Under the pieces are notes generated by a model that did no database searches, was not told the DNA's origin, and worked only from the letters and a program-made list of their open reading frames with translations. Positions 17,057 through 23,931 of a DNA stretch of 35,770 nucleotides are shown here, piece after piece. Position 1 is the stretch's first letter. Every line of letters begins with the position of its first letter. Origin of the DNA: Clostridiales bacterium (lineage in GTDB: Bacteria; Bacillota; Clostridia; Lachnospirales; Lachnospiraceae); NCBI GenBank assembly GCA_021204085.1, contig JAJPZY010000118.1, positions 54,553 through 90,322 of the forward strand, read 5' to 3'. The position numbers and the translations under genes were made by a program.

Positions 17057-17191
17057 AATACGGTTATAATAAATATCAACCGTCAATTTTAATTTTTGTG
17101 TCACATATCCCACATGTTAATGATTTTTTGTCGGAAATGTGACAAAAGTATGAAACATTGACTTTTAAGTGCATATCAGAAAGAAAAAAAC

Positions 17192-17743
17192 ATGGCAACC
17201 GACCGCAGAACAAAATATACGAAGACCGTTATCCGCCAGGCTTTGTTTGACCTGATGGTGGACAAACCACTCAACAAGATCACGGTCACAGACATCTGCA
17301 AAACAGCAGATATCAACCGCAGTACCTTTTATTCTTATTATGAAGACGTGTATGCTCTGCTGACGAGCATACAGAATGACCTGTTTGAAAATGTGGTGAT
17401 TTCACTGAGTAAAGAAGACTGGTATGACGACCTGCTGCAGCTCGTGGATTCCAACAAGGATCTCTGCGGGGTCCTCCTGGGACCCCACGGTGATTCTTCT
17501 TTTATCCGTCAGCTGCTTTACCTGGGCTATGAGAACGGAATCAAAATGTGGAAAAAAACGTATCCACAGGCTTCTGATGAGTTGTTGGACTATGCGTACG
17601 CCTACATGTCTGCCGGGGTGATCGGTGTCCTGGAGAACTGGGTCTGCAGCAACTATAAACTCCCCACAGAACAAGTCGGCGAGATTCTCATGGGTGTCAC
17701 GATGCAGGGGCTTGCTTATCTGAAGACTGCGGAGAGCAAGTAG
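17192..17743 (+). CDS. TetR/AcrR-family transcriptional regulator
   Basis: A 183-residue one-component regulator. The N-terminal helix-turn-helix covers about residues 28-55 (ITVTDICKTADINRSTFYSYYED). The C-terminal ligand and dimer domain looks like the TetR_C_8 type found in DhaS-like regulators. It is divergent from the radical SAM pair across a 296-base region with back-to-back promoters and a duplicated palindromic site, so it most likely represses that pair and perhaps itself. The ligand is unknown. The ribosome binding site before the ATG is weak (AGAAAG), which fits low expression. Its 3' end overlaps the 3' end of malQ on the other strand by 47 bases. A short AGC-TTCG-GCT stem with a T-run follows the stop codon but is too weak to call as a terminator. 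Confidence 0.9.
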   Translation: MATDRRTKYTKTVIRQALFDLMVDKPLNKITVTDICKTADINRSTFYSYYEDVYALLTSIQNDLFENVVISLSKEDWYDDLLQLVDSNKDLCGVLLGPHGDSSFIRQLLYLGYENGIKMWKKTYPQASDELLDYAYAYMSAGVIGVLENWVCSNYKLPTEQVGEILMGVTMQGLAYLKTAESK

Positions 17744-19256
17744 CTTCGGCTTTTTTCTCAGTAGCCGCTTTCGACCAGCGGCCGGATACCCGCGTGATGT
17801 TGCCGATAAAGTCCGCCAACTGATCTGTAAGCTGATCTTTCGTCAGCCTCCACTCCCAGTTTCCTCCAAGCGTAGACGGTTCATTCATCCGCGCTTCTTT
17901 TCCAAGATGCAGATAATCCTGCATGGGGATAATACAGTATTTTGCGATACTCAGCATGGCCTGGCGGATCAGATTGTCGCAGAGCTGCTCATCCGTATCC
18001 CAGTAGCGGTTCAGATAATTTTTTATATGCTCACGCGTCTGGTCAGAAGCTTCCGTTACAAACTGAAGCAGGGTTTCATTATCATGGGTACCGGTGTATA
18101 CCACGCAATTCGGTGATTCATAGTTGTGCGGCAGATAAGAATTCTCACTTCCGCCGCCGAAAGCGAACTCGAGAACTTTCATTCCCGGGAATCCGCTTTC
18201 GGCCAGCAATTCTTTCACAGAATCCGTGATAACACCCAGATCTTCCGCAATGATCTCAATCCCGTCTACCTGTTCTTCGATGGCCCGCATCAGTTCCATA
18301 CCGGGTCCCGGACACCACTTTCCCTTTTTCGCCGTTTTTTCCCCATAAGGTACGGCGTAATACTCATCAAATCCGCGGAAGTGGTCAAAGCGCATAACAT
18401 CATAAAGTACCGCCGCGTGGCGAATGCGCCCGATCCACCAGGCATACCCAGTTTTTTTATGATAATCCCAGTCATAAAGCGGATTGCCCCAGAGCTGTCC
18501 GTCCTCAGAAAAGAAATCAGGCGGCACTCCGGCCACAGACTTCGGATTCAGGTCTTCATCAAACTGAAAAAGCTGCGGATTCATCCAGGCGTCCGCGCTG
18601 TCATTCGCCACATAAATGGGCAGATCGCCGATGATACGGATTCCCTGCTTTACCGCATAGGCTTTCAGCTTCACCCACTGGGTCATAAACCAGTATTGGA
18701 TATGGGCATGGAAGGAAATATCATCCGCCAGCTTTTCTCTTGCCTCCTCGAGAGCCTCCGGCTCCCGCTTCCTGTACGGTTCCGCCCACTCATACCAGGC
18801 TTTTTTATCATTCTCATCCTTCAGCGCCATAAACAACGCATAATCCGGAAGCCAGTCTGCCTCCTGCTCCCAAAATGCCTCAAAACCGCTCTGGTCGCGC
18901 TTCTTATCCCGTGCATACGCTTTGCGAAGCAGGGGATAACGATTTTCAAACTGCTTTCCGTAATCCACATAGGACGGATTCGTACCAAGTTCCGCCTCAT
19001 CACATTCCTCTTTGGTTAAAAGTCCCTCTTCGATCAAATCGTCCAAAGACACAAAATAAGGGTTCCCCGCTATCGTTGAAAACGGCTGATAGGGAGAATC
19101 CCCGTAACTGGTATGTCCCAGCGGAAGAATCTGCCAGAATGTCTGCCCGCTCTTCTTTAAAAAATCAATCCAGTCATAGGCCTCCTTCGTAAAGCCGCCG
19201 ATGCCATATCGGGACGGAAGGCTGCTGACCGGAAGTAAAATACCGCTTGCTCTCAT
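17697..19256 (-). CDS. malQ: 4-alpha-glucanotransferase (amylomaltase, GH77)
   Basis: A 519-residue disproportionating enzyme that transfers alpha-1,4-glucan chains in maltodextrin or glycogen metabolism. GH77 landmarks are present: the ASGILLPVSSLPS start, SPYQPFSTIAGNP, nucleophile Asp291 in RFDHFRG, acid/base Glu338 in AEDLG, and Asp392 in HDNET. The family core normally ends near the ITRVSGRW motif. Here about 25 extra, low-complexity residues (rich in Ala, Lys, Ser) follow, and this tail is what overlaps the tetR 3' end, so it may be a recent read-through extension. The ATG has GGAGG nine bases upstream. A promoter and a small CGTGC/GCACG leader stem precede it. No other glycogen gene is adjacent. 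Confidence 0.95.
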   Translation of the reverse strand: MRASGILLPVSSLPSRYGIGGFTKEAYDWIDFLKKSGQTFWQILPLGHTSYGDSPYQPFSTIAGNPYFVSLDDLIEEGLLTKEECDEAELGTNPSYVDYGKQFENRYPLLRKAYARDKKRDQSGFEAFWEQEADWLPDYALFMALKDENDKKAWYEWAEPYRKREPEALEEAREKLADDISFHAHIQYWFMTQWVKLKAYAVKQGIRIIGDLPIYVANDSADAWMNPQLFQFDEDLNPKSVAGVPPDFFSEDGQLWGNPLYDWDYHKKTGYAWWIGRIRHAAVLYDVMRFDHFRGFDEYYAVPYGEKTAKKGKWCPGPGMELMRAIEEQVDGIEIIAEDLGVITDSVKELLAESGFPGMKVLEFAFGGGSENSYLPHNYESPNCVVYTGTHDNETLLQFVTEASDQTREHIKNYLNRYWDTDEQLCDNLIRQAMLSIAKYCIIPMQDYLHLGKEARMNEPSTLGGNWEWRLTKDQLTDQLADFIGNITRVSGRWSKAATEKKAEATCSPQSSDKQAPAS

Positions 19257-19301
19257 ATGTAATAACCTCCGGATTCATTTGCGTGCTGCCGCACGTAAAA
19301 T

Positions 19302-19330
19302 ATTATAAACCATACTTCCTTTTATTTCCA
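19302..19330 (-). promoter_or_regulatory. Predicted promoter for malQ
   Basis: On the minus strand, TGGAAA (plus 19325-19330), 17 bases and TATAAT (plus 19302-19307). The -35 is weak and the -10 perfect. A five-base stem (CGTGC/GCACG) follows in the leader. Confidence 0.5.
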
Positions 19331-19450
19331 CATCTAATCTTTACAATTATTTTTCCGCATGATATAATACGTTTATTCCCATTTATATCGTTTTACACAC
19401 TTTCGCAAAACATTTGCGCAGACACCACATAAATTGATAATTGAACATTC

Positions 19451-19479
19451 TTTACACCCCCCGAAAAAACCGCTATAAT
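19451..19479 (+). promoter_or_regulatory. Predicted promoter of the small-protein operon
   Basis: TTTACA (19451-19456), a 17-base spacer and TATAAT (19474-19479). This is one of the best sigma-A matches in the window. Transcription would start near 19486. Confidence 0.7.
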
Positions 19480-19506
19480 CAATAATATATGAGAGGCGGT
19501 GACATT

Positions 19507-19698
19507 ATGAAGGAGAATACATATATGCCGACAGAAAAAGAAATGATCAGCAATCTTATTGACTATTACTCGAACCTTCAGCGAATCAAAGAATCCGAAG
19601 ATAGCCAGAAAGAGGTCGACTACCAGATCAGACTGGTAAAAGCCAAACTGGAATCTTTTGGCATCATCACCAGCAGCATTGACATTAACAAAGAGTAA
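19507..19698 (+). CDS. Small helical protein of unknown function
   Basis: A 63-residue, charged, probably helical protein that I do not recognise. Residues from about 10 to 50 (EMISNLIDYYSNLQRIKESE and on through LVKAKLESFGI) have spaced hydrophobic positions suited to a helical hairpin or coiled coil. There is no signal peptide or cysteine. Three in-frame ATGs exist. The one at 19489 lies about three bases after the predicted transcription start, so it is unlikely. The one at 19507 has GAGAGG ten bases upstream, and the one at 19525 has AAGGAG nine bases upstream and is a strong alternative. It is followed 60 bases later by a Cys-rich small gene and then a terminator, so the two look like one short operon. 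Confidence 0.7.
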   Translation: MKENTYMPTEKEMISNLIDYYSNLQRIKESEDSQKEVDYQIRLVKAKLESFGIITSSIDINKE

Positions 19699-19758
19699 AC
19701 ACCATAATACATATCTATGGCCGATTGAGCAGCAATTCACAGAAAGGAGACCACTGCT

Positions 19759-19995
19759 ATGAACGATTATACGAATTGCACCCATGACTGCAGCACCTGC
19801 GGCGCTTCCTGCACTCCGGAAGGAGAGCGCAAACCAAGTTTCTTTGACCGGATGGAGGCCGCTTCCGAGCGGTTTGAGGAAATGGGTGAAGAGAACTTCA
19901 TCCGCATGATGAATGAAGCCGTAGCGGCTCTCGAAGCAGAAGATGAAGCCTCAGAGGCCGCGAACGTAACGGAAACATCCACATCAGAAGATTGA
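19759..19995 (+). CDS. Small acidic protein with N-terminal four-cysteine motif
   Basis: A 78-residue protein. Its N-terminus holds four cysteines (Cys7, Cys11, Cys14, Cys18: CTHDCSTCGASC), a CX3CX2CX3C pattern able to bind a metal or Fe-S cluster. The pattern is reminiscent of the Cys-rich N-terminal leaders of some clostridial Mrp/NBP35 ATPases, but no P-loop domain follows. The rest is an acidic helix (FFDRMEAASERFEEMGEENF) and an Ala/Glu/Thr-rich tail. The ATG has AAAGGAG upstream. It is the second gene of the unit driven from 19451-19479, with a terminator at 20046. A metallochaperone or Fe-S carrier role is inference only. Confidence 0.75.
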   Translation: MNDYTNCTHDCSTCGASCTPEGERKPSFFDRMEAASERFEEMGEENFIRMMNEAVAALEAEDEASEAANVTETSTSED

Positions 19996-20045
19996 TTTTT
20001 CCCGCTTCGACCACACAGATATAAATTGTTTGCAACGCATCAATT

Positions 20046-20077
20046 CCCCACCCCTCATCTCTGAGAGGCGGGGTTTT
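20046..20077 (+). terminator. Intrinsic terminator of the small-protein operon
   Basis: C-rich arm 20046-20056 pairs imperfectly (two mismatches) with the G-rich arm 20063-20073, followed by TTTTATA. It lies 50 bases after the Cys-rich gene and between convergent genes. Confidence 0.7.
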
Positions 20078-20108
20078 ATATGGTTTAAAATACATATCAT
20101 TGCCGCTT

Positions 20109-20510
20109 TTACTCATTCGCAGCATCTCTCGCGCTGTCTCTGGTTGTATCAACAGTATCCTCTGCTGCATCCTTCGCATCTTCCACAGCATCCTCCAGAT
20201 CATCGCGGACATCTGACGCCCCGTCTGTTACTGTACTGTTGTCGTCCGCGGTATTTGCCGTACCGCTTCCGTCCGTATTATTTACAGAATCACCGCCATC
20301 TGCGGAATCCGCATCATCTCCCAGGCCATCCGTATTCTCTGTCGTATCTGCGGTGTCATCGATCAGATCTCCATTGTCAATCTTATCATCCGTGCTGTCA
20401 TCTGTCAGTGTCGTATCATCTGTCAACCGGTTGCGCGTACATCCTCCCAATGTCGTAAGACTCAGCGCGAGCAGGCCAATGAAAATTATCTGTTTCCATC
20501 TCTTCATCAT
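20109..20510 (-). CDS. Acidic low-complexity lipoprotein
   Basis: A 133-residue predicted lipoprotein. A basic start (MMKRWK), a hydrophobic stretch and the lipobox LGGC give a type II signal peptide, with the lipidated Cys near residue 24. The mature part is rich in Asp, Thr, Ala, Gly and Asn (DDT/DDSTDD-like runs). It ends in an amphipathic segment with repeating DxxEDAxDA spacing, resembling YtxH- or apolipoprotein-like helices. No enzyme motif is visible. It starts 83 bases after spoVAE in the same direction with AAGGAG eight bases upstream, so it may be co-transcribed with the spoVA genes and act at the spore or cell membrane; that link is inference. Confidence is high for lipoprotein, none for function. 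Confidence 0.8.
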   Translation of the reverse strand: MMKRWKQIIFIGLLALSLTTLGGCTRNRLTDDTTLTDDSTDDKIDNGDLIDDTADTTENTDGLGDDADSADGGDSVNNTDGSGTANTADDNSTVTDGASDVRDDLEDAVEDAKDAAEDTVDTTRDSARDAANE

Positions 20511-20593
20511 GATAAACTCTCCTTTTCATCTCTTTTCTATATCAGTCTGTATTTTTAATATGAGCAGTTTCCTCATTATTATTCGTCAAACTA

Positions 20594-20965
20594 TCATCCG
20601 CGGCCTCTCGTTTTTCTCATTTTAGGCTGAAAAATCAAAGAAACCAGATATCCGAAAATAAGAGCCGCCGACACACCTACAGCGCAGGAAGTAAATCCGC
20701 CCATAAATAACCCTAAGAAACCGCTTTCATCTACTGCTGTCCGCATTCCTTTCCAGAGCAGGTTTCCAAACCCCAGAAGCGGCACAGTGGCGCCCGCTCC
20801 GGCGAACGAGGAAAACGGTTCATAGATACCGACAGCTCCCAGTACCGCTCCGGTGCAGACCAGGAGCACCATCACACGGCCCGGAAGCATTTTTGTTTTG
20901 TCAATTAAAATCTGTACCAGGGCGCAGATCAGACCACCCACCCAAAACGCATTCCAATAATCCAT
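20594..20965 (-). CDS. spoVAE: Stage V sporulation protein AE (SpoVAEb type)
   Basis: A 123-residue integral membrane protein of the SpoVA channel that moves dipicolinic acid into the forespore and releases it at germination. Hydrophobic segments are near residues 4-20, 32-48, 60-75 and 92-115, with the family-typical GAGATVPLLGFGNLL stretch. The ATG at 20965 has AGAAAGGAG just upstream and matches the normal start of the family. The frame is open for 39 more codons, to 21082, but those lie in an inserted repeat cassette, so the longer form is probably not the native start. It follows spoVAD, separated by that 235-base cassette. Confidence 0.92.
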   Translation of the reverse strand: MDYWNAFWVGGLICALVQILIDKTKMLPGRVMVLLVCTGAVLGAVGIYEPFSSFAGAGATVPLLGFGNLLWKGMRTAVDESGFLGLFMGGFTSCAVGVSAALIFGYLVSLIFQPKMRKTRGRG

Positions 20966-20984
20966 CTTCTTCTCCTTTCTTGAG

Positions 20985-21066
20985 GGGAGGATGACACACG
21001 AAAACGATTTTAAACAGGGCACACATAAGTGCCCTTTATTAAAATGTTTTCGTGTGTCATCCTCCC
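20985..21066. repeat. 38-bp imperfect inverted repeat between spoVAD and spoVAE
   Basis: Arm 1 (20985-21022) and arm 2 (21029-21066) flank a six-base loop. The outer 21 base pairs are perfect, from GGGAGGATGACACACG inward, and the inner part pairs with small bulges, ending in GGGCAC/GTGCCC. This is far longer than an ordinary terminator and has no T-tract, so it looks like the end of a repetitive element, though it could also impede transcription into spoVAE. Confidence 0.9.
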
Positions 21067-21195
21067 ATTCACGCATAATCATCCTTTACGCAGACATGGG
21101 AAAGTGCCTGCTTATGAAGAATTTTTTGCCGAAATCCTCCCATTTACTTTTCATCATCCTCTACAAAAGCACGGGAAAGTGTCCTGTACAATAAC
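21027..21195. repeat. Tandem units of 75-bp period in the spoVAD-spoVAE gap
   Basis: Landmarks recur at exactly 75 bases: AAGTG at 21027, 21102 and 21177; ATCCTCCCATT at 21059 and 21134; ATCATCCT at 21078 and 21153; GGGAAAGTG at 21098 and 21173. The array joins directly onto the inverted repeat, whose right arm forms part of the first unit. Since 75 is a multiple of three, the same minus-strand frame is kept in every unit. Confidence 0.85.
21086..21157 (-). other. Possible micro-ORF inside the 75-bp repeat
   Basis: A 23-codon frame starting ATGATG after AGAGG, with the peptide core KWEDFGKKFF, ends in TAA. The next unit has the same pattern (AAAGG, ATG at 21082, core REWEDDTRKHF) and runs in frame into spoVAE. 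The similarity between the peptides follows from the DNA repeat; translation is unproven. Confidence 0.3.
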
Positions 21196-21199
21196 ATTT

Positions 21200-22306
21200 T
21201 CAGTCATCGCCGCTCTCCAGCACGACAGCGTGCGCGATTCCCGGTACATTCTGCCCTTCGTTGAAGCTGATCTTAGAGAGCAATGCTCCGGTGGGCACGA
21301 ACAGGATTCTTTTCAGTTCTCCGGAAATGAGCATAGGCAAAAAGTGAGCAGCCAGAACAACCGCCGAACAGCCGCAGCCGCTCCCGCCGGATCCTGTGCC
21401 CTGCTTTTCATTATCAAATATTTCCAACCCACAGTCTGTATGATTGCACGAGATATCAATTCCCTTCTCCTTAAGCAGCTGTATCAGGATTTTCTGTCCG
21501 ACCTCGCCCAGGTCGCCGGTGATAATCCTGTCATAGTCCTCCGGTTTTCGACCAAAATCTTTCAAATGAGTCTCTATCACATCCATAGCCGCCGGAGCCA
21601 TTGCCGCACCCATATTCATAGAATCCCGGACGCCGTAATCCACAATCCGGCCGGTTGTGATACCGGTAATTCTTACTTTTCGGCGATTTGCCCATCCTTC
21701 ATTGACCGGAGCATTTTTATCATCAGCGCAAATTTTTTTATGCGGGCCCGTTTTCTCCAACTCTCCTGTTTTCCTGCGATTTGCAAGCAGGAAAGCTCCG
21801 CTTCCGGTAACGGTCCAGGTGGTTGACCTGGGACGCTGATTCGCGTATTCCAGCGGGAAACGAAACTGTTTCTCCGCGCTTGCAAAATGGCTGGACGTCA
21901 CAGCGGCCGTCAGGTCTGCATAACCTGCCGCCACCGTCATTGCTGCCAGCGATAGTGCCAATCCGCTGGTCGAGCAGGCTCCATACAACCCGATTAACGG
22001 TATCCCAAAAGACTGCAAACCAAAAGATGTCGCTACAGACTGCCCCAGAAGGTCTCCGGCAAACAGGTAACGAATATCCAGCTCTGTCACCCCTGCTTTT
22101 CCCATCACGACTTCCAGTGCTTTCTTTTGCAGGGCGCTCTCCGCCGCCTCCCAGTTTTCACTGTTAAATTTATCGTCGTCTCCTTCCACATCAAATGTTC
22201 CACCCAGCGGTCCTTCTCCCTCTTTCGTACCCACCACGGAAGCAGCGCTTATGAGATAAGGAGGATCATCAAATAATATACTCTGTATTCCCACCTGCTC
22301 GGACAT
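21200..22306 (-). CDS. spoVAD: Stage V sporulation protein AD
   Basis: A 368-residue soluble SpoVA component with a thiolase-like fold that binds dipicolinic acid on the inner spore membrane. Characteristic segments are PPYLISAASVVGTKEGEGPLG, FAGDLLGQ, GLYGACSTSG (the thiolase-like Cys region), SSHFASAEKQFRFPLEY and GSGGSGCGCSA. Length is slightly above the usual 335-345, mostly from an insert around residues 180-200 (a charged ETGPHKKICADDKN region). The ATG has GGGGATG upstream and a sigma-G-like promoter about 120 bases before it. The usual first gene of the operon, spoVAC, is not upstream; the next gene is a flavodoxin with its own terminator. spoVAC must therefore be elsewhere or absent. 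Confidence 0.95.
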   Translation of the reverse strand: MSEQVGIQSILFDDPPYLISAASVVGTKEGEGPLGGTFDVEGDDDKFNSENWEAAESALQKKALEVVMGKAGVTELDIRYLFAGDLLGQSVATSFGLQSFGIPLIGLYGACSTSGLALSLAAMTVAAGYADLTAAVTSSHFASAEKQFRFPLEYANQRPRSTTWTVTGSGAFLLANRRKTGELEKTGPHKKICADDKNAPVNEGWANRRKVRITGITTGRIVDYGVRDSMNMGAAMAPAAMDVIETHLKDFGRKPEDYDRIITGDLGEVGQKILIQLLKEKGIDISCNHTDCGLEIFDNEKQGTGSGGSGCGCSAVVLAAHFLPMLISGELKRILFVPTGALLSKISFNEGQNVPGIAHAVVLESGDD

Positions 22307-22429
22307 ACTGTCATCCCCTTTCCTGCATCATTTTCAATATCACGGTAGTATTCGTACTCTTTGTCCAAAAACCATCTGTTCCTTTATTCCACGCAAAAAT
22401 TCATCCATTGAAAACGAATGATTTAGAAA

Positions 22430-22459
22430 TAGTATGTAGAAAAACCGCCAAAACTATAC
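22430..22459 (-). promoter_or_regulatory. Sigma-G-like promoter for spoVAD-spoVAE
   Basis: On the minus strand, GTATA (plus 22455-22459), 18 bases and CATACTA (plus 22430-22436). This fits the forespore consensus (G-AT- then CAT--TA) and the known sigma-G control of spoVA operons. No good sigma-A promoter was seen in 22307-22530; apart from this promoter and the terminator at 22531 that stretch holds nothing recognised. Confidence 0.55.
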
Positions 22460-22530
22460 AAAAACATTTATAAAATCTTCTCCTGCTTCATCCACTGAAG
22501 TTTCCCGAAAGAAACTGAAAATGCGCACAG

Positions 22531-22560
22531 AAAAATGCCGAAGGCATACACCTCCGGCAT
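22531..22560 (-). terminator. Intrinsic terminator of the flavodoxin unit
   Basis: On the minus strand, ATGCCGGAGG, a six-base loop and CCTTCGGCAT (one mismatch), followed by TTTT. It is 89 bases after the flavodoxin stop codon and isolates that unit from spoVAD. Confidence 0.85.
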
Positions 22561-22648
22561 CTTCCCGGTTTTCATATGAAGGTTACAGTCATTTGCTGTT
22601 CCCCCGGTCCATGCACTTGCACATCCGTCGGTACAGCAAGTCTCTCTA

Positions 22649-23086
22649 TCAATTTGCAGCTTCCGCAAGCGCTTTCCCCGCCGCGGTCAAAGCCTCTTCC
22701 GCGTCAGAATCCGGGGCATCATTGCAGATCACTCCATCGGCCTCAATCATTTCAGCGCCCGCGCCGGTCATCTGCTCCACCCAGTTTCTCATCCACTCGC
22801 CGTTGCCCCATCCATAAGAACCGAACAGCAAGATCTTCTTTCCGGATACGGAACTTACCAGTTCCTCTACAAAGGGATCCACCACGGACTCCTCCAACTG
22901 CTCCGCCCCCATAGACGGGCAGCCAAGTGCATAGACTGCATCATCCGCCAGTGCCTCCGGCGCCGTATCTTCAAAAGGAATGATCACCGGTGTCGCACCG
23001 CCGGCAGTCACACCGTTCGCTACCATCTGCGCCATCGCCGCAGTATTCCCTGTGCCTGACCAATAAACAATTTTTACTTCTGCCAT
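22649..23086 (-). CDS. Flavodoxin (short-chain)
   Basis: A 145-residue FMN electron carrier. The phosphate-binding loop is WSGTGNT (residues 9-15), the 50s loop is CPSMGAEQLEE, and the third FMN-contact region is GSYGWGNGEWM. It substitutes for ferredoxin when iron is scarce in many anaerobes. Upstream in the same direction are DUF3793 and DUF2325 genes, a grouping I associate with clostridial iron-transport regions; iron control is inferred from that context, not from a clear operator. The 150-base gap upstream carries two perfect inverted repeats. The start codon is the ATG at 23086, with an AAGGAGAC-type site upstream. A strong terminator follows. Confidence 0.92.
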   Translation of the reverse strand: MAEVKIVYWSGTGNTAAMAQMVANGVTAGGATPVIIPFEDTAPEALADDAVYALGCPSMGAEQLEESVVDPFVEELVSSVSGKKILLFGSYGWGNGEWMRNWVEQMTGAGAEMIEADGVICNDAPDSDAEEALTAAGKALAEAAN

Positions 23087-23114
23087 TATTTTGTCTCCTT
23101 TTTCTTCTTAATAT

Positions 23115-23168
23115 ATCGTGATTTCATCACGATCCAATTCGCCGCTCGCCGAATGCACCAGTGCATTC
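23115..23168. promoter_or_regulatory. Pair of perfect inverted repeats before flavodoxin
   Basis: ATCGTGA/TCACGAT with a five-base loop (23115-23133) and GAATGCAC/GTGCATTC with a two-base gap (23151-23168). They may be protein binding sites or leader stems. No T-tract follows, so they are not ordinary terminators. Confidence 0.55.
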
Positions 23169-23236
23169 TTCTCGCTTGCGCTCATTATATTATGTACTCA
23201 CTTGGAGCACATCCATGCAGCGAAAACCGCATGCTG

Positions 23237-23824
23237 TCAACAGGCAATTTCCCGAATACTTTTTCCGGAAAAAAATTCGTTCATCGCACATTCCCTTGCT
23301 TCGTCAAACACGCGAAAAATATGCTTTGCGCGCTCCACATTTGAATATACTTTCCAATATCCAATGCAGCTGCTGTTTTTACCCTGATGGTCGATGAATC
23401 CGCGAACATCCTCAAGCGGATATCCGAGAAACACGCCCATCTCATGGGGAAATTCCTGTGATTTATCATAATAGTATGCAATCTGTTCGCCCAGCCGCTG
23501 CAACTTCCGTTTCAAAGAACCGTTCTCATAACCATATGCACGCAGGAAATCCGCAACGTCCTCACGTTCTAAGTAGCTTTCCAGATATTTTTCCCGATAT
23601 AAAAGCAGAACCTCACGTTCCCGCCCTCTGCACAGGCAATGCAGCCGTACACCGGTATTATACAGGGAGGAACATGTCATCCGGGAGTACTCCGTGGGTA
23701 CTGTGACCATACAGGACATCCGCACATCTTTTAAAACCGGCGCGCTCTGCATGATCAGGTTCATCTGTAAATTTTTCCCAAGTCCCGGATTCTCAATGCA
23801 CCGGGCAACCAGTTCTGCTGACAT
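23237..23824 (-). CDS. DUF3793 family protein
   Basis: A 195-residue soluble protein that I recognise as DUF3793 from its LLYREKYLESYL and FPHEMGVFLGYPLEDVRGFI segments. Biochemical role unknown. The start chosen is the ATG at 23824, with AGGAGG upstream; the open frame to 23875 adds 17 residues without a ribosome binding site. It has several cysteines (for example CLCRG) but no clear metal motif. It lies between DUF2325 and flavodoxin in one direction, a grouping that suggests a shared metal or redox response. The C-terminus ends close to the flavodoxin leader repeats. Confidence 0.82.
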   Translation of the reverse strand: MSAELVARCIENPGLGKNLQMNLIMQSAPVLKDVRMSCMVTVPTEYSRMTCSSLYNTGVRLHCLCRGREREVLLLYREKYLESYLEREDVADFLRAYGYENGSLKRKLQRLGEQIAYYYDKSQEFPHEMGVFLGYPLEDVRGFIDHQGKNSSCIGYWKVYSNVERAKHIFRVFDEARECAMNEFFSGKSIREIAC

Positions 23825-23931
23825 CAAGCTCCTCCTGTATTGCCATTTTACCAACATTATTCCCACTGCCGACACTCATTATTCCTGTTTCATATCACAA
23901 TTCGCAGTCCTTTCATGCCTGCCGCAGTTTT

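Noticed and set aside
17741-17756. Intrinsic terminator directly after tetR (AGC-TTCG-GCT then six T)
   Set aside because: Only three clean base pairs next to the loop; the T-run is real but the stem is too short to call with confidence.
22468-22668. 66-codon minus-strand frame after flavodoxin
   Set aside because: It overlaps the flavodoxin 3' end and spans the flavodoxin terminator hairpin; there is no ribosome binding site.
23153-23397. Short plus-strand frames opposite DUF3793
   Set aside because: They overlap the DUF3793 gene and the leader repeats in several frames without a ribosome binding site.
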